A stretch of DNA of 64,000 nucleotides from Chromobotia macracanthus (Eukaryota; Chordata; Actinopteri; Cypriniformes; Botiidae), in assembly GCA_036877525.1 (NCBI GenBank), contig JAZGTH010000115.1, positions 1,356,501 to 1,420,500 of the forward strand, written 5' to 3'. Positions 37,200 to 49,530 of the stretch are shown in pieces (the first letter of the stretch is position 1; each line of letters opens with the position of its first letter). A model generated the notes under the pieces. That model saw nothing but the letters and a program-made list of their open reading frames with translations, was not told where the DNA came from and did no database searches. Both the position numbers and the translations under genes were made by a program.

Positions 37200-39053
37200 T
37201 TAGCAGTTCCAAAAGTGTTCTGTGCCAATGTTCCGCAGGTCAAGTCGTGAAACGCTGGGTGGGCTGGTACATGTGATGTTATTGTATATTGTGACAAGTG
37301 TGTGGGGCTCTTCTCCCTCCCCGAGCATTTCAACATGCAGTGGAACCACATGTGGCTTCTGTAGAATGAAATCTCTAAAGGGTTTAGCACTACAGTCACA
37401 TTTCCAGTTGTTACCTGATAGCCAAAGTTGGTCCAAGCTTTCGGGTATAGAACCTGGGAGGTTGGTGAGTGCATTGTCTTTCAGGTTCAAATATCGCAGG
37501 CGTGGCAGCATGTATATTGTTGCGTTGAGTATGAACTCCAGTTTGTTTCCAGAGAGATCCAGCCAGGACAGGTGTTCCAGAGGCAGCAAGGCCTCAGCTG
37601 GAAGTTGGTGAAGTAAGTTGCCTGACAGCAGCAGGTAATCAAGGTTCTTCAGGCCGTAAAATGTTTGGGATGTGAGGGATGCTAACTGGTTGAATCTCAG
37701 ATCAAGCTGTTGCAGCCCCTGTAGTTCTACAAAACTTTGCTTCTCCACTACAGAGATATTGTTTTGTTGTAAGAAAAGCCGGCGAAGGCTGGTTAGACCA
37801 ATAAAACTTTGGGATGAGACTTTTGTCAGACAGCCTCTGTCAAGGTGAATACTGTGGAGTTTTGAGAGACCCTTGAAAACCTGATCTGGTAGGCTGTGGA
37901 AACAGCTACCTGTAAGTTTTAATACAGCAAGGTGATTAAGGCCCATAAATGTGCCCATGCGTGCCTCTTGTAGCCGGTTATGTTCTAAATTAAGTAACTC
38001 TAAGTGACCCAGCCCATTAAAAACGTTCACTCCTAAGGCTCGTATATGATTGTGAAATAGGCAGAGTTCCTCGAGATACTGCATATCACGGAACGTTCCA
38101 GGTCTCAGGCTATTGATTGAGTTATTTGACAGTCGAAGCACATGCAGGTTATGTAGGCCGAGAAAAGTTTCATCATGAAGTACAGATAGGCGGTTTCTGC
38201 TGAGATCTAACCATCTCAATGATTTCATTCCTACAAATGCTCTTGGTGCCACCGTCACTATCTGGTTTTGGCCCAGATAAAGCTTTTGCAGCTTTGGTAG
38301 TTTTAGAAACACATTTGCTTTTATAACCTTCAGATAGTTTCCAGTTAGGTCCAATTCCTTGAGCTCGGTAAGTCCTTGAAATAGCTGAGGCTGTAGATAA
38401 GCCAGACGGTTTCCAGCAAGAACTAACTCCCGTAATCCATGGAGATCCTGGAATCCCATCTCTGGCAGGACAGAAATCAAGTTCCATCCTAAATTCAACA
38501 ACCACATTTGGTAGAGCCCAGCAAATAACTTCTCATCTATTCGAGAGAGCTGATTATTGTTGAGGCTGAGTGAAGCAAGATTCGGTGTACCCTGAAAGAC
38601 CATGCCAGGTAGTGAACGAATATTGTTTCTCTCAAGGTGCAAATGAGCAAGAGGATGCAGGCCTCGAAATACATGAGCATCGAGGGTTACCAGACGGCCA
38701 CTCTGTAGGTTTAAGAACTCCAGATTGGCCAGATTTTGAAAAGCAGCTGCTGGTAAGGTAGTAAACAGGTTTCCATCCAGCCATAGCAAGCGTGTAGATG
38801 TAGGGATGTCCGAGGGAACCTGGGTGAAGTTGCGTGTACTGCAGTAGACACTGAGCTCTAAGGTGTAGTCATCTTGGAGACATGTGCATCTCTTTGAGCA
38901 GGGCTCACTCTTTGCACCAGTGGGTTCATCTGAAGGCCTGGGCTTGACCGAGAGCCTCGGCTCCTCTGAGGGTCTGGATTCCTCTTTGTTGGGGTTTGCC
39001 AGCACCACTGATATTCCCAGTGTGTATAAAACTAGTAGTGCAAAGGGACTCAT
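37200..39053 (-). CDS. igfals: IGF-binding protein acid-labile subunit
   Basis: A secreted leucine-rich glycoprotein that stabilises circulating IGF-IGFBP complexes. The frame is intact, 617 residues from ATG 39053 (human about 605). Order: signal peptide (MSPFALLVLYTLGISVVLA), a charged Lys/Glu/Pro stretch, an LRRNT Cys cluster (CSKRCTCLQDD...VYC), about 20 LRRs of 24 residues with typical family phrases (LRELVLAGNRLAYLQP, LPKLQKLYLGQNQI), then an LRRCT starting WKCDC and ending WNC. A clear acceptor (ttttctctgttgtgtcttag) ends at 39061, so an upstream exon exists, as in the mammalian gene with its intron near the signal peptide; translation may start there instead. A possible donor on the minus strand is at 39938. 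The Cys pair of the human LRRCT loop CEGDDC is absent (GEGEEP here). Confidence 0.93.
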   Translation of the reverse strand: MSPFALLVLYTLGISVVLANPNKEESRPSEEPRLSVKPRPSDEPTGAKSEPCSKRCTCLQDDYTLELSVYCSTRNFTQVPSDIPTSTRLLWLDGNLFTTLPAAAFQNLANLEFLNLQSGRLVTLDAHVFRGLHPLAHLHLERNNIRSLPGMVFQGTPNLASLSLNNNQLSRIDEKLFAGLYQMWLLNLGWNLISVLPEMGFQDLHGLRELVLAGNRLAYLQPQLFQGLTELKELDLTGNYLKVIKANVFLKLPKLQKLYLGQNQIVTVAPRAFVGMKSLRWLDLSRNRLSVLHDETFLGLHNLHVLRLSNNSINSLRPGTFRDMQYLEELCLFHNHIRALGVNVFNGLGHLELLNLEHNRLQEARMGTFMGLNHLAVLKLTGSCFHSLPDQVFKGLSKLHSIHLDRGCLTKVSSQSFIGLTSLRRLFLQQNNISVVEKQSFVELQGLQQLDLRFNQLASLTSQTFYGLKNLDYLLLSGNLLHQLPAEALLPLEHLSWLDLSGNKLEFILNATIYMLPRLRYLNLKDNALTNLPGSIPESLDQLWLSGNNWKCDCSAKPFRDFILQKPHVVPLHVEMLGEGEEPHTLVTIYNNITCTSPPSVSRLDLRNIGTEHFWNC

Positions 39054-39061
39054 CCCAACTA

Positions 39062-42000
39062 AGACACAACAGAGAAAATTTGAAAATACAGTTATCAAAA
39101 TTGTCCAGAAACACTGCCTACCGTCAACAGTTCAGTTGCCAGATTTCAGTTGCAATAAATTTACTATCACACTATTATTATTCACATTTCTCAATGCTTA
39201 TATTTGTAAATACCATAACAGAGCATTACTAGAACTCTATATATACCCACTAGCAATTCTGAATTGTTAGGTGTTTGTATATTATCAGTTTTCTTAATAA
39301 GATGTCATGGCTTTACCGTTTTGTTTTTGTGACAGCAGTTCAGCAGGCTTTCACTAGAAGAGTGGCATGTGTGTTTGACAGATGTAAACTACCTCTGCCC
39401 CTGTATATCACCTAGAAAAAGACTTTGTTCTGCACAGGATTAACCTCTTCATTTCTGTTGTTATCATTGGCCATGAAACTTCACATTAATTCTAGCCGAA
39501 ACATAACTAGTAAACAATTTGTTATAAGACTAGATAAAAGATTATCTAGCTTCTATTTTTACTTTAATCTGTTAGATATAAGTGTTAGGATAACCCTTTC
39601 CCTTAGTGATGCTTTGGCACTGTTCTAAAAATTACATTTTCTCCTTTTATCAGTGTTTGCTAACAGACATGATGGCATGAAGAGAAAGTATATGTTATAT
39701 ATAGTGCATTAGTAAACCTGTTAAAATCTATTTAAAATATATAAATGTAACCCTATTTGATAAATTGTATTTATTGCTTTTTACATTAATATTTAAATTG
39801 TATTATCAGTTCTTCATGAATTTTCACTAAATATTCTAACAGCACAACAAACACAAGCAAAACCATTTCTCTGAATAGTGTTCCAAAGTTCATGTATATC
39901 TGCTTAGCCATCAGTGACATTTAACAGATGGTACTTACTCCAATGTTGGTTATGTGTTGGAAGATGTCCAAGTGTAAAAAGTCTAAAACATAAGTCATCT
40001 ACAAAACAAGACCTATGTGAAAGTCATGTCTGATTTTTTTAAAACATAAATTAGGAAGGATAGGATATTGATCATACAGATTATGAAGAAAAAGTATTTT
40101 TTCTTTTGAATGCAGTTAGTGGCATTCAAAGAATTTCAGGAAGTGACATCTACTGTAAAGGCAAATACAGATAGGACCCTGCTCTGGCAAACATTGCAGT
40201 CCTCTGTACTAATACAAAAATCAATACCAACATCTCATTCACGTACTGTACTTTTTCATTGCAAGGTGGTTTTCTGTCATAGGGTTAATGACCACTAGTC
40301 TTTCAAAGGTCCAGAGATGTGCTTAAGCATGTATTATGTAAATGCTAATGTGTTGGCTAAATAATACGGTGGTGAGCAAAAAGCTTGTCCACAGCAAGAC
40401 CATTACAACAAATAATTATTGCTAAGTTTACTTGCAAAGCACAGTATAATTTGTGTAAGTGTATAGACAAGCAGTCATATATAAGAAATGTTCTCAGCAT
40501 TGGTTTGGTTATGCATTTTTTCACACTTCTGTAGAAACTAAACCTTCAAGATCTGTAAATTACTAATGTAGTAGCTTATGGATAAAGAGGTTGCAAATTA
40601 TTATATTTAAGGACACATTACTATAAAATCACCAGTAGAGGGAAGTACAGCTTTTTGCTCTTAGGACTTCAGTAACCCACATATTTCTAGCTGTATATAT
40701 ATTTCTGTATATATAAGAAAACAACAGTTTATTTATATTCGTAGAACAAGGTGGTTATCTGTTTGCATGTTTACAGTTTAGCAGGCCTGAACAAAGATAT
40801 AAATCTCACAGCTGTACCTGTCTAGATGACTTAATGTCTGTTTACCTCCATGCTGATTGCAGCGCAACTGATGATTCCTCATTAATAAATTTGCCTTCTT
40901 TTTACCTCAGGTCTGGTTCCCACCACTGAGATTTGGTCTTTGTCTTAAGGTCCTTCTGTATGTGGGACAAGCATCTACTCAAGACAAAGGGAAGAACTTT
41001 AAAATTTCTTCCACTCATTAAGACCAATTATGTGTGAAAGAATTCCTGTAAGCTACCCAGCAGTGAAATAAAGTTCCTTGCCTCTAAAACAAGTCATACA
41101 TATTCATTAAGAATATGCAAAGAAACAGCTTAAGTATGGAAGACACTCACTATTGGAGGGTAATCTACCACACTATGGCTTTTAATGAATGCTTCTCCCC
41201 AGACAAACAGCTGTAATTGGCTCATTCTCCCACAGTAAACGAGATACAAAGGTTTGGAGCTTTGTCATTTGGCTGTGGCTTACCATGAGCGCAATAGGTG
41301 TCAGTCTGAATGACAGTGCCAACTGCTTAAACACACTTCGCCTGTTCGACAGAGGTGCCGCTCAGCGCTGCCAGTGCGCTTCACAAACAGCCTCGCGCGT
41401 CAAGCAGCAGAGCTAACTAGCAGTGGAAGTTGCTTCCTCGGCACTGCAGAGAGGTGAGCAGGCCTAAAGCGTATGATGTCACATTGAGTTAGAGAAGGAA
41501 CACCTGAGATGCCAACTCTCCCCCCACTCCACCTGCCATCAGAAAATCCACGTATTGCACCGCCACTCACCACTGGAAGATTCTTTTCATGGCTGCTTTC
41601 TGTTTTCTCTTTTTTCCTCTCATGGTAGATGTTGATGTCCATATATAGCATCAGCAAAAATGATACCACTTCTCATGACATTTTCTATATATTCTTATCC
41701 ACGTCATGCTGTACCCTAGTATGTGTGTATTTATTTGTATCTCCTTGTATTAAGAGATGGCAACTAAAAGTTGAGACAAAGTTCAGACTTTTGCTGTCTC
41801 AGGATATTTCATAAATATTAAAATTCAAGGCTGTTGGTCTTAGTGATAAACAGAAAAGAGCTGTTCTCCGAGCCATGCAGATAACTGGGAATACTTTATA
41901 AAATGTACAAGGGTGTAGTGAGATTATGTGCAGTTATGGAACTTTGCTAACTGCCTGATAAGAAGTGCAGAGCAAGAAATAAAAAACAATTTAGTATGTT

Positions 42001-42775
42001 GGGTGGTAAAACAGACCTCTGGGTATTCAAGTGTCTGGAAGATTAGATGAAACGCAACTGGAGCATTTAGAGAATGTAATACCACCAAAAACATTACTGG
42101 CCAGCAATTGCATATCTTTATGCATTTAGAAGTAGGTTTAAACCAGAATCAGGTTTTTAAAGGCTGTACTTTAAATGAGATTTAAACGACTATATGAATA
42201 TGTATAACTACTTTACAACTACTAATTGTAGGATTACTGTGGTCTCAAAAACTGGTCACATGCCTTATAAATGTTGGAACCCATTCATTAATCACAATAA
42301 TTGTCAACTCATCTTCATTTCTCCGCCATTTTGGCATAGACTTTCATAACTACTTTTAATTTTATGACAGCATGAAGTCAATATGTAGCTATATATAACT
42401 ATTTGGCAGAAAATAAAATAAATGCCAATTCATACACATTCCTCCAGTCTGTCAAAATCTAAAATAAACTAATATAAACTTAAACATTTCATGCTGAGGA
42501 ACCAGTTGCAACAGTTTGTTTTTTCATCACACAACAACCGCACTGTTGTTGCTTGGCACAACAGTACCAGGTACCTACCCAATAATATACTAAAATTGTT
42601 CCATTTATTATCTTAATAAAAGTGTTTAGAAATAACCATTCATATCTGTTCTGACCTGTAACCACCTTATAGCTCTCCACATGTGGACGAGCACTGCCTA
42701 ATTATCTTAGACAGTGATGTTTACATGAACAGTAGTTCTCTAAGCATCTCCAATGCTTTGGTTTTTAATTCCAAA
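39062..42775. other. Upstream region of igfals
   Basis: It should hold the first exon and promoter of igfals. A strong minus-strand donor consensus (attgga|gtaagt) at 39938 is the best first-exon candidate, with no ATG just before it. No other gene was recognised to 42.8 kb. Confidence 0.35.
40632..40645 (+). promoter_or_regulatory. Weak CTCF-like motif
   Basis: CCAGTAGAGGGAAG agrees with the CTCF core at 13 of 14 positions (A in place of the last C). It lies upstream of igfals. Confidence 0.25.
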
Positions 42776-43125
<350 letters not shown>

Positions 43126-44332
43126 ATGTTGAAATTCAGACAGTTCTTTCTTAATGCTGTGAAGCATCACATGCCCCCCCATGTAATAAGGCTCATCCCT
43201 TTATGAAATCAGTGTACAGCTGCTAATAAAAGAGCATGATTTAGTCTGCAGTGTGAATAGTGAACAGTTTTACCCTTGCGCCATTGCAGGCCTAACAGTC
43301 AGGGGCTTAAGGCTGAACAATACACGGGTGATGATTTGTAATATCTTATTTTTAGGCATAAGCGATGGGAAAGCAGCATTAGAAAATGAGCTGAATTGAC
43401 TTTGCAGGCCTTTCTTTGGCTCTCAGTTGTCATGGTTGAGTCGTTTCCCAACCAGCCACGGCTATGAATGTCTGTTCTGATTTTACACAGTGTGTCGTGT
43501 CTGTGTGAAGATCCAGAAGCTCTGATTAATTAGTTGGTCTGTGTAACTGTGAATCCTCCCAGCTTATTTACCCACTGATGGTAGTTATATGACAAAGATG
43601 AGAAATTGGTGGAGAAATACTTTTAATATGCATGTACTGATTAAAATGTTCATTAGTGCACAGTGAAGCAGATTGGATCTGAGACTCATAGCGGTGTTCG
43701 GTGTTCCTAGACTTCAGAAGGTAAAATTGCCCTGTGCTATTCCCCTTTTGCACACTAGTAATAACAGTAATACATTTTAATTACACCAGCACTGATTGCA
43801 GTTCTTTATATGATGAGAAGTTTTACATGGATTCCAGAATCATGTTCAAGGAGTCTGTACTAGTACATAAACAAAACATGACAGAATATGTAATTAGTGT
43901 ATAAATTTGTAACATTCCTGTTAGTTTTGATTGTTTTTAGTCTTGATTCTATCTTGATTTGTTTACATTTTTTGTTCACAGGTGCTGTCATAAGTTCTTG
44001 TACATCAGTCCGCTTTCTCATTGATGTTTCTTCATAGTCTCATTATTGGTTTTATTAGGCTCATTAAAGGTGTTGTTTCTTTACTCATTCAAAGTTTCTT
44101 GGCTCTGTTTTCTAATTGGTTCTCTGATTAGTCTTGATACTCCTAGAGAATTTAAAGCTGCTTGTTTTCCTTTGTCAGGTTGTCCAGAGCTCTAAGGGCA
44201 TTACAGGGTTCATGTGATAGCAGTTTATGGTTTTTGATATTTTTAGTTTGTAAATCATTTGAGAAAAATTAAACCTGCAATAACAACTATTTTTTTCTAG
44301 GTAACGTTTGCTTGATGTATTCAGATAAATGG
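43126..44332. other. Intergenic, no gene seen
   Basis: Ordinary AT-rich sequence. The open frames here have no splice-site or family support. Confidence 0.4.
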
Positions 44333-44665
44333 GTGACGCTTTACAATAAGGTTTCATTTGTTAACATCAGTTAATGCTTTAGCTATTGTGAACTAACAAT
44401 TAACAATATTCATTAACAATGAATTCAATGTTCACAATTTAACAATGAACAAAATATTCTTTGTAATATTAATATTCTCTGTTTGTTCATATTAGCTCAC
44501 TGTGTATTAACTAATGTTAATAGATACAACTAAAATGTATTAGTAAATGTTAAAATTTACGTTACATGATTAATACATATTTGTAAATATTGTTATTGGT
44601 TACTTCATTTTAACTAAGGTAGTTAACTACTGTTAACAAATGAAACCTTGTTGTAAAGTGTTAGC
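44333..44665. mobile_element. Angel-like palindromic MITE with target-site duplication
   Basis: The ends gtgacgctttacaataagg and (complement) gctaacactttacaacaagg are inverted repeats that extend inward through gtttcatttgttaac. Much of the interior is also self-complementary. The element is flanked on both sides by the identical 9 bp gataaatgg (44324-44332 and 44666-44674). The pattern matches Angel-type fish elements from memory. Confidence 0.75.
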
Positions 44666-46804
44666 GATAAATGGTTGTAAATAACAGTAATGCTTAAAGA
44701 ATCTGGGTTGACAACTGTTACGTTTTACGTTTAAACCAGATGGTGGTTTCCATAAACTGAACAATTACTGGCCACCAATTAATATAAAAGTGGCTGTACA
44801 CTTCAGTTTGCTTCAGGGCAAGTACCTGAAATATGTGATCGAGTGAAAGAAAATTGCAGCTCAGTCATACTGTCAGGAAAGACATGCACCATCTCTCTTG
44901 ACTGCCAATAAGGCCATGTTCCCTTATGTAAAGCCATCTTGTTACTGACTCTGTTATATAGGCTGTTTTACATGCAGAGGACCATCTTATGGCAAATAAA
45001 TCCCACCACTGTGGGAGCTGAAAACAAACAGCTAGAAAAATTAAACCAATGCCATTGAAGAGCATAGACCATTCAGCCACTGACAATCCTTCTCCAACAA
45101 GCAAATTTTACTTTGCTTCTGGTTGTCGTTTCAAAATGCTCTACATCTGCATGGATACTGGCATTAAACCAGCTAAGGGTTTCAAGGCAGATATGGAAAA
45201 GCTATCAAACAAACATTGTTTGCAAAGTAGCAGCTGTGGACCCCTCTAGTTTCTGTTGCATTTTAACTTCATACAATTGATTTTCTTCCATGCAGGTGTT
45301 TTACATCATAACAGATTTGTTAATAAAAGACAGCAAAGTCTCATTGTCATTGTATGAAAGGTACAAAAGTCCTCAAGGTAATTTTTGTAGGAATGGAAAG
45401 AAAAACATAATTTTGAAGAAAATATTTGTCCATTTTCTGCGGTAAAACTTCACCTGGTGAGTGCTAAACCTGACCGCTCAATTCCACAGGGAGGTTTAGA
45501 GAGATGATATGTTGATGATTAGCTCAGTCCCTCTGACAGTCCAAGTCCTATTAATATACCCCATCATCCGCTATCTTCTAGATACTTCTCTGAAGATGCT
45601 GTTAAGATTCCTTTGGAAGGTGCTGTCTTTAGGAATCTGGCAATTTGTAAGGATCTTTATTTAGATATAAATAGAAACAATACTAAAATAGCACTTGATC
45701 CAAAGAAAATCTGTTTAAAGAAGAATCAGTTCAATTGCTTTCAAATGAAAGAAGTTTAGCGCATTTCATTATCACAATTATCGCCTTGTACTTGTCAGAA
45801 CAATTTGCCCTCATGTTTCTGATTATAGAAGCTGACATTTTTCAGCACTCCATATTTTATGTTAATAAAAGTTATTTTGGAAAGTGTTTCGCTGACTGGA
45901 GAAAAGTTTTGATCTTCCAGGATTCTGCCCTCTTCACAGAACTTTTTAACTTCGAGCTGTTGTCTTGTAAACAACATTTTGTTTGTTATTTGTTTCTTAG
46001 AGGGAAGGTGCATCATAATACAACAAATACTAACAAATGCTATTACATTCCTACCATTCCTACCATTATTACAGAGAGAGAAATGAAACACATTGACCTT
46101 ATGTGACAACAAGCTTATAAAGGAACCATATATGAATCAGACTACTTTATAGTGTAGTCTTTATAGTATAGTATACTTTAAAGTATCGAAACAGAAAAAA
46201 GGTAACATAGAAAAAACGATGAACCATTGTTTTGGCAAACAGATATAGCTACTGAACAAGCCCCAGTCATTCCTGTGTGACAACTAGTCCTGTTCTTCCT
46301 TATATCATAATTACTAGATTTTACAGTTTAAATGAACTCAGTGCCTCAAATTTGTCACCTTGACTCCTTCCATGTGTCTCCGTCCTTGTCCTGTGACACT
46401 TGGGTCAGGGGAATGATTGAAAGAGTTGTGTATCAGAGGAGAAGCTGTTTGGATGCTGTGTGTTGAGAGAAGCTTAAAGAGAAGAAGAGGAGCATAAAGA
46501 GAAGAAAGAAGCAGGTGGAAGCCTGAAGCTGAACAGAAATATGGGCCATGAAGTCTTGTGGGAACTCACATAACATCCACTCTTTGATCTCTTTCCTTAT
46601 TAGCATCCTTTTCACCATGAGCCCAACAATAAATATATTCCTGAAGCCCCAATGCCTACAGTTAGCTTTATTAAAGTTTGGCTATTGAGACACTCGTATC
46701 TGATTAAAAATATATCTGCCAACATGCATATAGCTCATAATAAAGGCTGTAATCCAAATTCAGTATATTTTCCTTTCACTGAAAGCCCTTTGTACAGCAC
46801 TTTA
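44666..46804. other. Intergenic, no gene seen
   Basis: AT-rich; nothing with splice or family support. Confidence 0.4.
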
Positions 46805-47476
46805 AATGGGTCATGACATGGGTTTTTTATTTTGTTATTTAAAATTTTTGTAATTACAATATTACTGAAGTTGTGCCCTTTTTCCACATGTTTTAGTCCT
46901 GTGATTAAAAAAGTTGTATTTGAGAGTTTCGATTTAAGAACCTTGTGTAATCATCAATGTATGACTGGCTAACGTCTTAGCCAATAAACGGCACAGGCAG
47001 GAGCAGCACAGTGTTTGACTGGCATCTTACTGCCATCATATTTATTGTGATGATATTATATCATATATATTGTGATTGTAAAAAAGGCCTTCAGATCCAC
47101 TCATTCCTCCAAAGTGTTGCGTAACGCCGTAGTGGATTAGTCCCAAACAAAGAGGATGTTGCTGTGATGTTGTTCTGTCAGATAAGGACTGTTTTTGCTT
47201 TTCTGCAACTGATTAACATGTGGGCGGAGCCAACGATGCAATGATGTAAATGAAGATCTTGCTCTGGGCAGGGCATAATAAAATTATCCAACCTAGTGAT
47301 ATCAGATATTCAGCCATTTCACATTTGTTTTCTACAAATAATGATTACATAAATGCTTTCTTTACTGATAAGGAAGATGTTTTGATCTATGAAATTACAG
47401 GATCCTCTTATATGTCAAAGACCTCTTATATGTCAAAAGATCAAGGAAAGTTTTATTCCTCATATTATGACCCCTA
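46805..47476. mobile_element. Non-autonomous DNA transposon, about 0.67 kb
   Basis: The left end gggtcatgacatggg and the right end (complement ggggtcataatatgagg) are imperfect inverted repeats. The right subterminal part contains two near-identical cctcttatatgtcaaag units (47404-47437). The family is familiar from cyprinid genomes; superfamily not assigned. No coding frame. Confidence 0.6.
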
Positions 47477-49402
47477 TAAGTGACATTGTTGTGTAGAGGT
47501 ATTCCAAACAAAAGGGCTGACCTGAATCTGATGTGTGTAATTGTTTCAAAAGACATTTGTAGGTTGATTTTCTCGAGATCTGCAAGCAAGTCTCTGCAGA
47601 AGTGTCAAAAATTGCTTTGTTGGAAAATGCAATTTGAACATAAACATTACATCAACATTAGCTCAGCCAATAGTGTTATTTCGGGCAGGACTATCTGTTT
47701 GACTGACCAATGGCAAAAAGAGCCTAGTTCTGGAAACCTGTTTGAAAACTTATATTTTTATTATGCTAGTTTAGTTAAAATAATAACCTTTAGCTTTAAA
47801 AACATTATTAATAGCAAAAACAATCTAAAATGTAGTCTTTAGATTTATTTAAGACACAATGGCAAAATGGCTATAAAGAGTTCCAATATTCAGTAGATTT
47901 CCTGAATCCGAATTACTGCTGAGGTGCAAAATGGGGCAGAGTGGTAGAATTCAGTCAGGAGAGAGTGCAGGTAAGATGTTGCCACAGATGGCTTTACCAG
48001 TGCAGTGGATACATGTGAGACTGTTAGGGATGATCTAATTATGTGGGAGTAATGGGGCAGCAGAAATTCTGGCAGCTGCCCCCTTCAACCCCCCGGATGG
48101 TTTCTCTCTGCCACCATGATGCCATTGGACCTGATGATGCCCGCTGTTGTTGGCATTCAGTCACACTGTGGAATATTTAGACCTACAGCTTTACATGGGA
48201 AGGCTTTCACTTGAATAAGCTAGAGGATTTAAAATTCATTTCTTAAAAAGCCAAATTACTTGCTTATTATCAAGTTTAACCCTGCAGTTCTTTCATTATT
48301 TTCAGTTCATTATTTTTTTAATACAATCAGTATTGACCATGATAGGTCTACTCCATTACTGTTTCAGTGCATTACTTAATCTTTGACTCAGTCAATTTAA
48401 ATTAGCATATGCATTGTTCATAGCACTAACATTGTGAGATTTATTTGAAAATGCACTCACTGTATCACAGACAGTTCTTTAACTGAGTTGCCATTATTGG
48501 AATGTCTGAGTAGTAAAGGAAATGGTAATCTTTTGAATGATTTTTTTGGCATATTCCAAGTTTATTGCATCAGTATCTGAAAGTGCACACAAAATTTGTT
48601 TCTCCTTCAGCAGGCAAAAAATGCTGTCGTGAATATTAAATGACCTCTTTACCATATGAACTGTTTAACCTGTTATTCTGATATATATTTTGAGAGCTGT
48701 GGATGTGATACAGTAGCTGTGAGAACTAAGTCTCACTTAGGCCTTTTAACAAATGTCTTTGACAATTTAAAGTTGGAATTGCACAATTCAGCAAAATTTT
48801 GACATTCTGTATCAATAAAAGTAATCAATTTGTTCTGTGTAGATTCTCTGTTCTCACTACACTCTGTTCTGAATTAATAGAAAAACGTGCTGTGCTAATT
48901 ATGCTAATGTTATTACCTTGGCAGGGATTTCACCAAGACGCGCAGATAAACAAGATGTCAGTAATCAGCATGTTTTGGAGTGATAATGATTCTGTTGACC
49001 CATCAGAGACCCAATTACGCGTGAGCACACAGGACTCCCTTTAGTATCATCTTGTTTGGTTTGCCTCCTGTTTGGTATTCCAGCTTTCAATTAGACTCTG
49101 CACTTTGAGACCAGCAGGGTCTCGCTCAGACTCGTCCATGTCAAGCCTCACTAATCCAGCTGTGCTCACTCAGCCCTGCCTCCACTAATTTAATTTCAGG
49201 CCTTTCTCACACTCGTTTAAGTTGATCATAACGAGCGAATCCCATATCAGCTTATGTTCACCAGGCATCTTCCACTCAGGTCCTGACATCATACTAAATT
49301 ACATGGAAGACATTTTTCTGCTGTTAAGTGATATATTGAATATTCACAATATATTCATGATATATGCACAATATATTCTGCTGGCAATCACAATGATTTT
49401 CA
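47477..49402. other. Intergenic with two GC-richer blocks
   Basis: No gene seen. The stretches at about 48020-48190 and 49075-49245 stand out as more complex and GC-richer than their flanks, and may be conserved non-coding elements. Confidence 0.3.
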
Positions 49403-49530
49403 GTGTTCCTGTACCTCAGTTGGTAGAGCATTGCATTAGCAGTGCAGAGGTTGTGGGTTCAAATGTATACCATGAATGTACTGTAAGTCGCCTTGGATAA
49501 AAGTGTCTGCCAAATGCATAAATGTAAATG
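49403..49530 (+). repeat. tRNA-derived SINE copy
   Basis: A head with A-box-like tacctcagttgg (49411-49422) and B-box-like ggttcaaatgt, followed by the tail gtaagtcgccttggataaaa. Same family as the copy at 23.5 kb, opposite strand. Confidence 0.75.

Noticed and set aside
39867..39875. STAT5-like TTCTCTGAA upstream of igfals
   Set aside because: IGFALS is growth-hormone responsive, but a 9-mer with three free bases is expected by chance here, and it lies on the downstream side of the candidate first-exon donor.
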